Assembly: GCA_001464125.1 (NCBI GenBank)
Contig: LNEP01000003.1
Coordinates: forward strand, 186,001-250,000
Source of the DNA: Betaproteobacteria bacterium Ga0077540
Lineage (GTDB): Bacteria > Pseudomonadota > Gammaproteobacteria > Burkholderiales > Methylophilaceae
Direction: 5' to 3'
DNA: 64,000 bases
Shown: positions 7,715-17,195 of the stretch, one piece after another
How the letters are laid out: each line of letters begins with the position of its first letter
Numbering within the stretch: position 1 is the stretch's first letter
Notes under the pieces: generated by a model
Told to the model about the DNA's origin: nothing
Database searches by the model: none
What the model saw: the letters and a program-made list of their open reading frames with translations, nothing else
Program-made: the position numbers and the translations under genes

Positions 7715-9223
7715 ATGGCTTCTACTTCTAACTCAACCCCATCTACTATGGAATCTTTTGCAGCCCTCTTTGAGGAAAGCTTAGCGCGTCAAGAAATGCG
7801 CTCAGGCGAAGTAATTACTGCTGAAGTTGTTTCTGTAGATAACGATTTCGTAATTGTTAATGCTGGTCTTAAATCTGAAAGCGTGATTAACGCTGATGAG
7901 TTCAAAAATGCGCAAGGTGAACTCGAAGTTGCCGTAGGTGACTTTGTAAAAGTTGCGATTGAAAAACTCGAAGACGGCTTTGGCTCTACACAACTTTCTC
8001 GCGAAAAAGCGAAGAAAATGCAAGCATGGCTTGATTTAGAAGATGCAATGAACGAAGGCCGTGTAGTTAAAGGCTTCGTGAGCAGCCGTGTTAAAGGTGG
8101 TCTGCGCGTTTCTGTAAACGGCATTATGGCTTTCCTACCAGGTTCATTGGTAGATGTGCGTCCAGTAAAAGATACAACGCCTTACGAGAACAAAGAGTGG
8201 GATTTCAAAGTCATCAAATTAGACCGCAAACGTAACAATATCGTGGTGTCACGTCGTGCTGTGATGGAAGACAGCATGGGTGCAGACCGTGAAGCGTTAA
8301 TGGGCACATTGACTGAAGGTGCTGTAATTAAAGGTATCGTTAAAAACATTACTGACTACGGCGCATTCGTGGATTTGGGTGGCATTGATGGCTTACTACA
8401 CATTACAGACTTGGCATGGCGTCGTGTTAAACACCCATCAGAAGTATTGACTGTAGGTGAAGAAGTTGAAGCAAAAATCTTGAAGTTCGATCAAGAGAAA
8501 AACCGCGTTTCATTAGGTATCAAACAATTGGGCGACGACCCATGGGTGGCATTAACACGCCGTTACCCAGTAGGTACACGTTTATTCGGTAAAGTGTCTA
8601 ACTTAACTGACTACGGCGCGTTCGTTGAAATCGAGCCAGGCATTGAAGGTTTGGTACACGTTTCTGAAATGGATTGGACCAACAAAAACATCCATCCAGG
8701 CAAAATTGCTCAATTAGGCGATGAAGTTGAAGTGATGATTCTTGAAATTGATGAAGAGCGTCGTCGTTTATCATTGGGCATGAAACAATGTAAACCAAAT
8801 CCATGGGATGACTTCTCAGCCACTCACGCTAAAGGCGACAAAGTATCTGGTCAAATCAAATCAATCACTGATTTTGGTGTGTTCATTGGTCTGCCAGGTG
8901 GCATTGATGGCTTGGTACACTTGTCTGATTTATCATGGACACAGTCTGGCGAAGAAGCTATCCGCAACTTCAAAAAAGGTGATGAATTACAAGCCGTTAT
9001 CCTTGCCATTGATGTAGAGAAAGAGCGTATTTCTTTAGGCGTTAAACAATTAACAGAAGACCCAAATGGTAGCAGCAACCCTGCAGCCGACGATAAAGCA
9101 GCGAAGCCAAAAGCAAAAGCAGCTAAAACAAAAGCAGACGACATCGTTGCTGATGACTCTGCGGCAGCCGGTACTACTAACCTTGGCGCGTTATTAAAAG
9201 CCAAGTTAGATAGTAAAAAATAA
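7715..9223 (+). CDS. rpsA: 30S ribosomal protein S1, five-domain form
   Basis: 502 aa from ATG 7715; the alternative ATG 7748 ([10 protein letters not shown]) matches the E. coli N terminus equally well, and neither has a clear SD. Five S1/OB repeats are visible, starting at [36 protein letters not shown] and GDKVSGQIK. Domain 5 ends [12 protein letters not shown], as in other S1 proteins. The sixth S1 domain expected next is absent; instead comes an Ala/Lys/Asp linker and the end [17 protein letters not shown], which from memory is the usual betaproteobacterial S1 C terminus. S1 unfolds mRNA and docks it on the 30S subunit. The shortened form is probably an internal deletion. Confidence 0.95.
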   Translation: MASTSNSTPSTMESFAALFEESLARQEMRSGEVITAEVVSVDNDFVIVNAGLKSESVINADEFKNAQGELEVAVGDFVKVAIEKLEDGFGSTQLSREKAKKMQAWLDLEDAMNEGRVVKGFVSSRVKGGLRVSVNGIMAFLPGSLVDVRPVKDTTPYENKEWDFKVIKLDRKRNNIVVSRRAVMEDSMGADREALMGTLTEGAVIKGIVKNITDYGAFVDLGGIDGLLHITDLAWRRVKHPSEVLTVGEEVEAKILKFDQEKNRVSLGIKQLGDDPWVALTRRYPVGTRLFGKVSNLTDYGAFVEIEPGIEGLVHVSEMDWTNKNIHPGKIAQLGDEVEVMILEIDEERRRLSLGMKQCKPNPWDDFSATHAKGDKVSGQIKSITDFGVFIGLPGGIDGLVHLSDLSWTQSGEEAIRNFKKGDELQAVILAIDVEKERISLGVKQLTEDPNGSSNPAADDKAAKPKAKAAKTKADDIVADDSAAAGTTNLGALLKAKLDSKK

Positions 9224-9253
9224 TCGTCATCTACCTATTTAGGGCTTAAAGCA

Positions 9254-9538
9254 ATGACAAAATCTGAATTAATCAACCTGCTTGCGGAGCGTTTTCCGCA
9301 GCTCGTCGTTAAAGATGCAGAACTCTCTGTAAAAGCGATTTTAGATGCCATGACAGATAATTTATCTACTGGTGAAAGAATCGAGATTCGTGGCTTTGGT
9401 AGTTTTAGTTTAAATTACCGTCCGCCACGTTTGGGACGCAACCCCAAAACAGGTAGCAAAGTGCAAGTACCTGCAAAACATGTACCGCACTTTAAAGCAG
9501 GTAAAGAATTACGCGATCGCGTAGATTCTGCGACTTAA
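9254..9538 (+). CDS. ihfB: Integration host factor subunit beta
   Basis: 94 aa. IHF-beta pairs with IHF-alpha to bend DNA sharply at WATCAANNNNTTR sites. Conserved features: [14 protein letters not shown] at the N terminus, [25 protein letters not shown] with the intercalating proline in the beta-arm tip, and [12 protein letters not shown] at the end. It sits 30 nt after rpsA, the usual rpsA-ihfB pair, and is followed by a strong terminator. IHF is directly relevant to the sigma-54 control region at about 27 kb. Confidence 0.96.
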   Translation: MTKSELINLLAERFPQLVVKDAELSVKAILDAMTDNLSTGERIEIRGFGSFSLNYRPPRLGRNPKTGSKVQVPAKHVPHFKAGKELRDRVDSAT

Positions 9539-9574
9539 TGCTATGTTGATATTTTAATTCAAAAGCAACAATAG

Positions 9575-9605
9575 AAACGGCACATGAAAATGTGCCGTTT
9601 TTTTT
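9575..9605 (+). terminator. Intrinsic terminator after ihfB
   Basis: AAACGGCACAT, loop GAAA, ATGTGCCGTTT, followed by an uninterrupted T-run (eight T in all). It separates rpsA-ihfB from lapB-pyrF. Confidence 0.93.
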
Positions 9606-9668
9606 AAATCATTAGCCTAGTACACCCCCATTAGGTAAAATACCTACATTACGTTTTATGCAGAATAT

Positions 9669-10874
9669 ATGGCCGTAGAATTTGAATATTGGTGGTTACT
9701 TGTCCTTCCTCTCTTCTTTACATTAGGTTGGATAGCTGCGCGCGTAGATATCAAGCAACTCATCTCTGAATCCACCACTCTCCCAGCCGCCTATTTCAAA
9801 GGGCTTAACTTTTTAATTAGCGACCAGCATCACAAAGCAGTCGAAGCATTTACCGAGGCGGTTAACATTAACCATGATTCGCTAGAACTGCATTTTGCGC
9901 TAGGTAGTTTATTCCGTCGAACTGGCGAGACAGATCGTGCCATTCACTTACATTTGAGTTTGCTAGAAAAAAAAGAACTGACTGAACCGCAAAAGAATGC
10001 AGTTAAAGCAGAATTAGCACAAGATTATCTCAAAGCAGGTTTGTTTGACCGTGCAGAAGAGCTGTTTAAAGGGCTGGACGATACCCGCTACCGCCAGCCA
10101 GCATTACGTTCATTGCTCGAAATTTATGTGAGGGAGCGTGAATGGTCACAAGCAATTACCATTGCAACTGAGCTAGAACGCTTATCAGGCGTGCCTTTCC
10201 GTAAAGAAATCGCACAGTATTATTGCGAGCTAGCGATGAACGTCATCATTACGCAAGATTACGATGCGGCTAAACCCCTGCTGGCACAAGCGCTAGAGGC
10301 CAATAAGGACTGCGTACGTGCCAATGTGTTACTTGGTGATATTGAAGCGAATAGTGGCGCGCATACAGCCGCCATTGCTTACTGGAAACGTATTGAGTTT
10401 CAGCAGCCAGAGTTTTTAGGCTTGGTAGCCAATAAAATGCTCAAAAGTTATTCCGCTAGCAAAAAAGGTAGCGCCGGCTTAAAAGAAGGCATTGCACAGC
10501 TCAATCAATACTTAGAGACCTATCAACTGCCTACACTGATCTCAGTATTGTATGAAGCGACACTGGCGGAAGAAGGTGCAGAGGCAGCTGCTAAACTGGC
10601 GCGCAACGAGTTGATTCGCAAGCCAAATTTAAAAGCGCTCGATCAGCTATTGCAAGCACGCGCTATGGTCAATGATCATCAGCAAGATATCCAACTGATG
10701 CAACAAACTGTGCGTAACGCTATCGGTGACCGCGCGGCTTATCACTGTAATCAGTGCGGATTCCGCGCCAAACAATATCACTGGCAATGCCCAGCTTGTA
10801 ATGCTTGGGAGTCATTGCCGTCTGAACCATCTGAAGCTACTATCCGCGATATTAAGCTTATTAATAGAAAATAA
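9669..10874 (+). CDS. lapB: Lipopolysaccharide assembly protein LapB (YciM)
   Basis: 401 aa. LapB is an inner-membrane-anchored TPR protein that controls LPS amount by promoting FtsH-dependent LpxC turnover. Visible here: an N-terminal membrane segment (WWLLVLPLFFTLGWIAA, about residues 7-23), tandem TPR helices from about residue 35 to 340 (AVEAFTEAVNINHDSLELHFALG is one), and a C-terminal rubredoxin-like zinc knuckle with CNQCGF and CPACNAW (residues about 360-383). pyrF follows 9 nt later as in E. coli lapAB-pyrF. The small membrane partner lapA, which usually lies directly upstream, is absent from the 130-bp gap after ihfB. Confidence 0.93.
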   Translation: MAVEFEYWWLLVLPLFFTLGWIAARVDIKQLISESTTLPAAYFKGLNFLISDQHHKAVEAFTEAVNINHDSLELHFALGSLFRRTGETDRAIHLHLSLLEKKELTEPQKNAVKAELAQDYLKAGLFDRAEELFKGLDDTRYRQPALRSLLEIYVREREWSQAITIATELERLSGVPFRKEIAQYYCELAMNVIITQDYDAAKPLLAQALEANKDCVRANVLLGDIEANSGAHTAAIAYWKRIEFQQPEFLGLVANKMLKSYSASKKGSAGLKEGIAQLNQYLETYQLPTLISVLYEATLAEEGAEAAAKLARNELIRKPNLKALDQLLQARAMVNDHQQDIQLMQQTVRNAIGDRAAYHCNQCGFRAKQYHWQCPACNAWESLPSEPSEATIRDIKLINRK

Positions 10875-10883
10875 CCTACCCCT

Positions 10884-11618
10884 ATGCAACACTCCGCTAG
10901 CCATGATTTTGTAGATAGTCCTATTGTCGTTGCACTTGATTTCCAAGATCAACAACAAGCGCTGGCATTTGCTGCGCAAGTAGATCCGGCGCGCTGCAAA
11001 TTAAAGGTAGGTAAAGAGTTATTTACTAGTGCTGGACCACAACTGGTAGAACAACTAGTGAACAAGGGATTCAAGGTTTTTTTAGATCTTAAATTTCATG
11101 ATATTCCGAATACTGTTGCCAAAGCCTGCGAAGCAGCGACCAAACTTGGTGTTTGGATGTTGAATGTGCATGCCAGTGGTGGCAGCGCGATGATGCAAGC
11201 TGCACTCGAAGGTGTATCCAAGGGCAGCTCAGGTGATTATAAGCCTCACCTTATTGCTGTCACCGTGCTCACCAGTATGAATCAGTCTGCATTAAGCGAA
11301 ATTGGTATTGAAACCAGTGTTGAAGAGCATGTCCTCAAATTGGCTAAACTCACAGCACAATCTGGCCTTCACGGTGTGGTCTGCTCGGCACAAGAGGCTT
11401 CTCTCATTCGCCAACATATCACCACGGACTTTCTATTGGTAACGCCTGGTATTCGCCCCAGTTTTTCCAACAAAGATGACCAAAGTCGCATCCTCACCCC
11501 AAGCCAAGCTTTAACGGCAGGCGCAAATTACTTGGTGATTGGTCGGCCAATTACGCAGGCAAGCAACCCTTTAACTGCACTTTCTATGATTGCTGAAGAA
11601 ATCCAAGCAGCCCGCTAA
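10884..11618 (+). CDS. pyrF: Orotidine 5'-phosphate decarboxylase
   Basis: 244 aa, short (class I) OMP decarboxylase making UMP. PIVVALDFQDQQQALAFA starts the barrel; KLKVGKELFTSAG and the catalytic DLKFHDIPNTV (Lys-His-Asp network) are intact; VTPGIRPSF and NYLVIGRPITQA form the phosphate-binding end. It lies 9 nt after lapB, probably one transcript. Confidence 0.96.
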   Translation: MQHSASHDFVDSPIVVALDFQDQQQALAFAAQVDPARCKLKVGKELFTSAGPQLVEQLVNKGFKVFLDLKFHDIPNTVAKACEAATKLGVWMLNVHASGGSAMMQAALEGVSKGSSGDYKPHLIAVTVLTSMNQSALSEIGIETSVEEHVLKLAKLTAQSGLHGVVCSAQEASLIRQHITTDFLLVTPGIRPSFSNKDDQSRILTPSQALTAGANYLVIGRPITQASNPLTALSMIAEEIQAAR

Positions 11619-11657
11619 TCTGTTCAGCCTAACTATAGGCACACACTTCTGAAAGCA

Positions 11658-11685
11658 GTACAATCGTGCTTGTACGGGTGTACAA
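11658..11685. promoter_or_regulatory. Alternating GTACAA/TTGTAC half-sites upstream of the ComEA-like gene
   Basis: GTACAA (11658-11663), N6, TTGTAC (11670-11675), N4, GTACAA (11680-11685): three half-sites forming two overlapping inverted repeats, ending 26 nt before the ATG at 11712. The position fits an operator over a promoter core. The binding protein is unknown. Confidence 0.45.
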
Positions 11686-11711
11686 AATAATAATTTTAAT
11701 TGGAGAAATCT

Positions 11712-12341
11712 ATGAAAAAGCTACTCGCTTCAATCGCGCTATCATTTGTGTTCAGCTTATCAGCGTTTTCCGCTGTAAACCTCAATACTGCTACACAGGC
11801 AGAGTTGGAAAGCCTTGAGGGAATTGGTCCAGTCAAAGCACAAGCGATTGTCGATTACCGCAAAAAAAATGGCGGTTTTAAGTCAGTAGATGAGCTCGAA
11901 AAGGTTGACGGTGTTGGCCCTGTTACGTTACAAAATGTACGTAAAGATGTTTCGGTAAGCGGCAAAACTAGCTTGCCCGCTGGCGCATCTGCAAAAGCAG
12001 CAGAGAAGTCTGGTAAAAAAACCGACAAACCAGCTAAAGAAAGCTCAAAATCAGTTGGATCTGAAAAAGCAGCTGCCAGCGGTAAAACTGCTGATAGTAA
12101 AACTGTAAAAGCCGACGAACCTAAAAAAGAAAAATCAGCAAAAGCCAGCGATACCAAAGCGAAAGAAACTCAAGCAGCCAAGGATGATAAAACTGCCAAA
12201 GAGACCAAAACAAAAACTAAGAAAGAATCAACAGCTAACAAAGAAACAACAGCAAAAGAAGAAAAAACCACTAAAGCTAAATCTGAGACTAAATCCAAAA
12301 AAGAAACAGCAGTCAAAAAAGACACTAAAGCAAAGTCTTAG
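11712..12341 (+). CDS. Secreted ComEA-like helix-hairpin-helix protein with long lysine-rich tail
   Basis: 209 aa from ATG 11712, which has GGAG 7 nt upstream; the TTG at 11700 is rejected. Signal peptide of about 20 residues (KKLLASIALSFVFSLSAFSA). Residues about 22-80 are a ComEA-type HhH pair: VNLNTATQAELESLEGIGP and FKSVDELEKVDGVGPVTL. This domain binds double-stranded DNA in the periplasm during uptake. The remaining 125 residues are low-complexity Lys/Ala/Thr/Glu/Ser, resembling histone H1 tails, which typical ComEA-like proteins of about 90-110 aa lack. Its role in uptake is inferred from the HhH domain. A terminator follows. Confidence 0.85.
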   Translation: MKKLLASIALSFVFSLSAFSAVNLNTATQAELESLEGIGPVKAQAIVDYRKKNGGFKSVDELEKVDGVGPVTLQNVRKDVSVSGKTSLPAGASAKAAEKSGKKTDKPAKESSKSVGSEKAAASGKTADSKTVKADEPKKEKSAKASDTKAKETQAAKDDKTAKETKTKTKKESTANKETTAKEEKTTKAKSETKSKKETAVKKDTKAKS

Positions 12342-12353
12342 CCGTTTAACGTC

Positions 12354-12389
12354 TAATAAAAAAGCCACCCTTCGGTGGCTTTTTTATTA
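12354..12389. terminator. Bidirectional intrinsic terminator
   Basis: GCCACC, loop CTTC, GGTGGC flanked by complementary A6 and T6 tracts and TAATA/TATTA arms. It serves the ComEA-like gene and the convergent glycine-zipper gene. Confidence 0.92.
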
Positions 12390-12415
12390 GACTCTATTTA
12401 AGGCTCTACACACAT

Positions 12416-12853
12416 TTAATGGTCATGCTTATGATGGCCTTTACCACGCTTATGCTTGTGTCGTTTTTTATAACTACGATCACCTTTTGCAGGCTCATCA
12501 ATCACTTTGCCGACTACAGCGCCACCTGCACCACCTAAACCAGCCCCTACAACTGCGCCAGTACCTGTACCGCTCACTTTACGGCCTACATAAGCACCAC
12601 CAGCACCACCGGCAGCACCGCCAATCACAGCACCAGCTTGACCAGAACCTTTAGTGGTTACAGCGCCGCCAAGGCCGCCGCCAACGGCACCGCCCACCAC
12701 TTCACCGGTGCTACCCCCCACCACTCCACCAATCGCGGTACCTGCTGCTGCACCCAAGCCACCGCCTACTGCTGTTTTGGCATTACTGTCTCCAGCCATC
12801 GCATGGCCTGAAATCAGCAAAGCGCCAAGTATGAGTGTAAATGTATGTTTCAT
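12416..12853 (-). CDS. Exported glycine-zipper protein with His/Lys-rich C terminus
   Basis: 145 aa from ATG 12853, preceded by AGGAAG; the longer frame to 12910 is rejected. A signal peptide (KHTFTLILGALLISGHAMA) is followed by about 90 residues of Gly/Ala/Val repeats (GGGLGAAAGTAIGGVVGG and similar), a glycine-zipper pattern that forms packed membrane-associated helices. The last 17 residues are almost all His, Lys and Arg (KKRHKHKRGKGHHKHDH), which could bind metal or polyanions. No specific family function is recognised. It is convergent with the ComEA-like gene. Confidence 0.75.
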   Translation of the reverse strand: MKHTFTLILGALLISGHAMAGDSNAKTAVGGGLGAAAGTAIGGVVGGSTGEVVGGAVGGGLGGAVTTKGSGQAGAVIGGAAGGAGGAYVGRKVSGTGTGAVVGAGLGGAGGAVVGKVIDEPAKGDRSYKKRHKHKRGKGHHKHDH

Positions 12854-13013
12854 TATGACTTCCTTTTCGTATAGATAACTACTTGTGTATCGCGAGGCTA
12901 TATTAAACATGCCTGCTTTGATGTCCTATAGGCTAATGCTGATTTACTTGTAGGAATATGCTGACACGCTATCATTTGCGCGCGTCCAAATAAAGACACA
13001 CAAATGATAAAAG

Positions 13014-15071
13014 CTACTTCACGCGCATCCCTGGATGAGCGCCAGCATCTGGACTGAGAATATATGGGCCACCCCGCTCATCTGAAGCAGCAAGTACCAT
13101 TCCTTCGCTCATCCCAAACTTCATTTTTCTAGGCGCTAGATTAGCTACCATCACTGTTTGGCGGCCCACTAGCGTGGCTGGATCGTATGCTGATTTAATG
13201 CCAGCAAATACCTGGCGCGGTTTTTCTTCACCAATATCAAGCAACAGTTTTAGCAACTTCTCAGCACCTTCCACATGCTCTGCACTCACAATCTTAGCAA
13301 TACGCAAATCAACTTTCGTGAAGTCATCAATACTGATATGTTCTACTGCCGCCACTTCTGTTGCAGCCTGCTGACTTTGTGCATGATGCGCTTGCGAGTG
13401 TGGTGTGGACGTTGTCGCCTGCAGGCTTTCTTTGTTAGCTTCAACCATCGCTTCTATTTGCTTACCTTCTAAGCGTGTCACCATATGTGCATATGGCTGA
13501 ATTGTCTGCGCTCTCAAACCTAGTGCAACATCTGTCCATAGCAATGGTTGTATATTCAAAAATGCCTCCACTGCCTCAGCAATATTGGGCAATACGGGTT
13601 TGAGATAGATGGTCAGCAGGCGGAACATTTCTAGTGCATTACTGCAGATTGTATGTAGCTCTGCTGTTTTACTCTCATCTTTTGCAACTACCCATGGTGC
13701 CTTTTCTGCCACATAACCATTGGCAGCATCCGTTAGTTTCATGATTTCACGCAACGCACGTGCAAAATCGCGTGCTGCATACGCTTCGGCGATTGCTGGT
13801 GCTGCTGCACGCATATCGTCTATCACCGCATGCTGCGCAGAAATGACTTTGTTTTCAAATTTCTTGGCGATAAATCCGGCAGTACGGCTGGCAATATTGA
13901 TGTATTTGCCCACTAAGTCACTGTTTACGCGCGCGACAAAATCCTCCAGATTCAAGTCGATATCTTCCATGCTGCCATTGAGTTTGGCAGCATAGTAATA
14001 ACGTAAATACTCAGGATTTTTTACATGTTCTAGGTAGCTACGCGCCGTAATAAATGTACCGCGCGACTTGGACATTTTTTCGCCATTAACTGTTAAGAAA
14101 CCATGTGCAAAAACATTGGTTGGCGTGCGATGTCCAGAGTATTCCAACGTGGCTGGCCAGAACAAGGCGTGGAAATACAAAATATCCTTACCAATAAAAT
14201 GATAGAGTTCAGTCGTGGAATTCTTTTTCCAGTATTCGTCGAAATCTAAGCCTATTTTACTGCAAAGATTTTTAAAGCTAGCCATATAACCGATTGGCGC
14301 GTCTAACCAGACGTAAAAGTACTTACCAGGTGCATCTGGAATTTCAAAACCAAAATAGGGTGCATCACGCGAGATATCCCAATCAGAGAGCTTGTTCTCA
14401 CCAGCCTCACCTACCCATTCGCTCATTTTATTGGCTGCTTCAGCCTGCAATGTGCCGGAACGTGTCCAGTCACGCAAAAAATCTGCGCACTCACTGAGTT
14501 TAAAGAAATAATGCTCTGTTTCTTTACGAATGGGTGTTGCGCCCGAAACTGCTGAATAAGGATTCACCAAATCGGTCGGACTGTAAGTCGCACCGCACAC
14601 TTCACAGTTATCGCCATACTGGTCTTTGGCTTTACATTTAGGGCACTCGCCTTTAATAAAACGATCCGGCAGAAACATGTTTTTGACCGGGTCAAAATAT
14701 TGCTCAATCGTTTTAGTAGCAATCTTGCCGTTAGCTTTTAATGCACGGTAAATATTGCCTGATAACTGACGGTTTTCTTCGGAGTTGGTCGAATAATAAT
14801 TATCAAACTCCACCAAAAACTCAGCAAAATCCTGACTATGCTCAGCGTGCACTTTTTCAATCAGTGCTTCTGGTGTAATGCCTTCTTTTTCTGCACGCAG
14901 CATAATCGGCGTGCCATGTGTATCATCCGCGCAAACATAATGCACGGTATGGCCTTGCATCTTTTGAAAACGCACCCAAATATCAGTTTGGATATATTCA
15001 ACCAAATGACCTAGATGAATGCTGCCGTTGGCATAAGGCAAAGCAGATGTAACCAATAATTTACGCGTCAT
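13014..15071 (-). CDS. metG: Methionyl-tRNA synthetase
   Basis: 685 aa, the long MetRS type. [15 protein letters not shown] holds the HIGH-like signature near residue 12; KMSKSRGTF is the KMSKS loop near residue 330. A zinc knuckle [18 protein letters not shown] lies around residue 145. The C-terminal 110 residues (from about [17 protein letters not shown]) form the OB-fold tRNA-binding dimerisation domain, joined by a Ser/His/Gln-rich linker. It diverges from apbC, the common metG-apbC arrangement. Confidence 0.97.
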   Translation of the reverse strand: MTRKLLVTSALPYANGSIHLGHLVEYIQTDIWVRFQKMQGHTVHYVCADDTHGTPIMLRAEKEGITPEALIEKVHAEHSQDFAEFLVEFDNYYSTNSEENRQLSGNIYRALKANGKIATKTIEQYFDPVKNMFLPDRFIKGECPKCKAKDQYGDNCEVCGATYSPTDLVNPYSAVSGATPIRKETEHYFFKLSECADFLRDWTRSGTLQAEAANKMSEWVGEAGENKLSDWDISRDAPYFGFEIPDAPGKYFYVWLDAPIGYMASFKNLCSKIGLDFDEYWKKNSTTELYHFIGKDILYFHALFWPATLEYSGHRTPTNVFAHGFLTVNGEKMSKSRGTFITARSYLEHVKNPEYLRYYYAAKLNGSMEDIDLNLEDFVARVNSDLVGKYINIASRTAGFIAKKFENKVISAQHAVIDDMRAAAPAIAEAYAARDFARALREIMKLTDAANGYVAEKAPWVVAKDESKTAELHTICSNALEMFRLLTIYLKPVLPNIAEAVEAFLNIQPLLWTDVALGLRAQTIQPYAHMVTRLEGKQIEAMVEANKESLQATTSTPHSQAHHAQSQQAATEVAAVEHISIDDFTKVDLRIAKIVSAEHVEGAEKLLKLLLDIGEEKPRQVFAGIKSAYDPATLVGRQTVMVANLAPRKMKFGMSEGMVLAASDERGGPYILSPDAGAHPGMRVK

Positions 15072-15206
15072 GAGTTAACTTAAGTTTAATTCGTGAATGA
15101 ATCTGTCATTTTAACAAATGACAGCGGCTTGCACATGGTTTATCGCCGAATATATGGTTTAAAATTGAGGCTATTGAATACTCAAGAATATTTGCAAGGA
15201 AAACGG

Positions 15207-16295
15207 ATGGCCATCACAGAATTACTGATTCAAAGCGCACTTAAATTAAGCATAGACCCGAATACGGGCAAAGATTTTATTAGTGCTAAATCCATCAAAA
15301 ATATCCAGATTTCTGGCAATGACGTGAGCCTGGATGTGGTTCTTGGCTATCCTGCCAACAGCCAGTTAGAAGCAATACGTACTCAAGTCAAGAGCGCTTT
15401 ATCTTCGCTAGAAGGTATTGGCAATATTCAGGTAAATGTGGGCTGCCGCATCGTTTCACATAGTGTGCAACGTGGCGTAAACTTATTACCGAATGTTAAA
15501 AATGTCATCGCAGTTGCCTCTGGCAAAGGTGGCGTGGGCAAGTCCACCACCTCGGTCAACCTGGCATTGGCACTTGCTGCCGAAGGTGCGACAGTTGGCT
15601 TGCTTGATGCAGACATCTATGGCCCAAGCCAACCACAAATGCTCGGCATTAGCGGTCGCCCAGAAAGCATGAATGGCAAGAGCATGGAACCGATGGTGGC
15701 GCACGGATTACAAGCCATGAGTATTGGCTTTTTGGTGGATACCGATACTCCTATGGTATGGCGCGGCCCAATGGTGACTGGTGCATTGGAGCAACTATTA
15801 CGTGATACCAAATGGCGAGATTTGGATTATCTGGTGATTGATTTACCACCTGGCACGGGCGATATTCAACTGACATTGGCGCAAAAAATCCCTGTTACTG
15901 GTGCGATTATTGTCACCACACCGCAAGATATTGCCCTACTGGATGCACGTAAGGGGTTGAAAATGTTCGAGAAAGTCGGCATTCCTATTTTAGGCATTGT
16001 AGAAAATATGAGCACCCATATATGCTCAAACTGTGGCCATGAAGAACATATTTTTGGGGCGGGCGGTGGTGAGATCATGGCCAAGGATTACAACGTGGAG
16101 CTACTAGGTAATTTGCCTTTAGATATCAATATCCGCATGCAAGCCGATGGCGGCAAACCAACGGTCATTGCAGAACCTGATAGCAAAGTAGCGGAAATTT
16201 ACAAGGAGATTGCACGCAAAGCAGCCAGTAAAATCGCTATGGCCAGTTTGGACCACAGTGCAAAATTCCCAAGCATCGTGATACAAAATACATAA
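15207..16295 (+). CDS. apbC: Fe-S cluster carrier ATPase ApbC/Mrp
   Basis: 362 aa from ATG 15207 with AAGGA 6 nt upstream; the frame extends to 15093 without support. The N-terminal MIP18/DUF59 domain (about 1-80) is followed by a deviant Walker A, ASGKGGVGKSTTSVNLALAL, near residue 107, and the switch motif DLPPGTGD. The C-terminal HICSNCGHEEHIFG carries the CxxC that holds a bridging 4Fe-4S cluster in the dimer. It delivers Fe-S clusters to target enzymes. Divergent from metG; a strong terminator follows. Confidence 0.95.
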   Translation: MAITELLIQSALKLSIDPNTGKDFISAKSIKNIQISGNDVSLDVVLGYPANSQLEAIRTQVKSALSSLEGIGNIQVNVGCRIVSHSVQRGVNLLPNVKNVIAVASGKGGVGKSTTSVNLALALAAEGATVGLLDADIYGPSQPQMLGISGRPESMNGKSMEPMVAHGLQAMSIGFLVDTDTPMVWRGPMVTGALEQLLRDTKWRDLDYLVIDLPPGTGDIQLTLAQKIPVTGAIIVTTPQDIALLDARKGLKMFEKVGIPILGIVENMSTHICSNCGHEEHIFGAGGGEIMAKDYNVELLGNLPLDINIRMQADGGKPTVIAEPDSKVAEIYKEIARKAASKIAMASLDHSAKFPSIVIQNT

Positions 16296-16305
16296 ACAGG
16301 CTTAC

Positions 16306-16334
16306 AAAAAAAGGCGCATCAAGCGCCTTTTTTT
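16306..16334. terminator. Bidirectional intrinsic terminator between apbC and pgl
   Basis: A7-GGCGC, loop ATCAA, GCGCC-T7. The symmetrical A and T runs let it work for both converging genes. Confidence 0.92.
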
Positions 16335-16357
16335 ATTTTTGCCTTATCTGTATGGCG

Positions 16358-17041
16358 TTAGTTTAGCGTCACACCGAAGCAATAAACATCGACACCATTC
16401 GCTGGCGCGATTAATGTTGCAGGAATTGCTACGCCGTTACGCCAATTATCTACAGCTTCTTGCTTACCAGCACCGGTGACTAAAAACATCACTTCATGCG
16501 TGTTATTCAAACGATTTTGGCTCATAGTCACGCGGTCAGCAGGTGGTTTTGGCGCATTAAATACGGGCACCACATCCGCACTGTTGTCCACTGCTTGATT
16601 AGGAAATAAGCTGGCAGTGTGGCCATCCTCACCTAAGCCTAGAATCACCAAATCAAATATACGTACATCGGCCAATGTTTTCGCATAGGCTTTTGCGCCT
16701 TCCACATTACCTAACTCTGTAGGGATATCATGAATTTGATTCGCAGGAATCGCCACATGACTGAGCCAAGCGTCACGCGCCATTTTGCTGTTGCGTTCAA
16801 CGTGATCTACCGGCAAGCAACGGTCATCATTATGAAATATATGCCATTTAGACCAATCGGCCTGTTGTTTGCTGAGTAATTGATACACGCTTTTGGGTGT
16901 GCTCCCCCCAGCCAATACCACTAAAAAACTACCATGTTTTGTTATGGCCTCTGTTGCTGCGGCCAAAATTCGTGTTACAGCTGCCTGATTAATGTCGTCT
17001 TGCGATTGAAACGTGTGCCAACGCGTTTGATTGAGTGCCAT
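16358..17041 (-). CDS. pgl: 6-phosphogluconolactonase
   Basis: 227 aa from ATG 17041, preceded by GGTGG; the TTG four codons earlier is less likely. It hydrolyses 6-phosphogluconolactone to 6-phosphogluconate. DevB-type motifs: VVLAGGSTPKSVYQLL, HIFHNDDRCLPVDHVERNS, LGLGEDGHTASLFP. It is divergent from gnd and near zwf, so the three oxidative pentose-phosphate enzymes are clustered. In RuMP methylotrophs this trio closes the dissimilatory cycle that oxidises formaldehyde to CO2. Confidence 0.93.
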   Translation of the reverse strand: MALNQTRWHTFQSQDDINQAAVTRILAAATEAITKHGSFLVVLAGGSTPKSVYQLLSKQQADWSKWHIFHNDDRCLPVDHVERNSKMARDAWLSHVAIPANQIHDIPTELGNVEGAKAYAKTLADVRIFDLVILGLGEDGHTASLFPNQAVDNSADVVPVFNAPKPPADRVTMSQNRLNNTHEVMFLVTGAGKQEAVDNWRNGVAIPATLIAPANGVDVYCFGVTLN

Positions 17042-17088
17042 GAAAACCACCAAAAACTGAGATATAGATAAAAAAAGAAAAGCAGCCT

Positions 17089-17116
17089 TTGAGTGCTAAG
17101 CTGCATTTGCTATAAT
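17089..17116 (+). promoter_or_regulatory. Sigma-70 promoter of gnd
   Basis: TTGAGT (17089-17094), 16-bp spacer, perfect TATAAT (17111-17116). The predicted start is about 70 nt before the ATG; the leader contains a bulged hairpin CATCT-T-ACC / GGTAGATG. Confidence 0.72.
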
Positions 17117-17195
17117 TATACCTAACTCTGCAAATGAGTGCATCTTACCCACAAGGTAGATGTTTCTTAACAATCCTCATACCATAGGAAAATCA

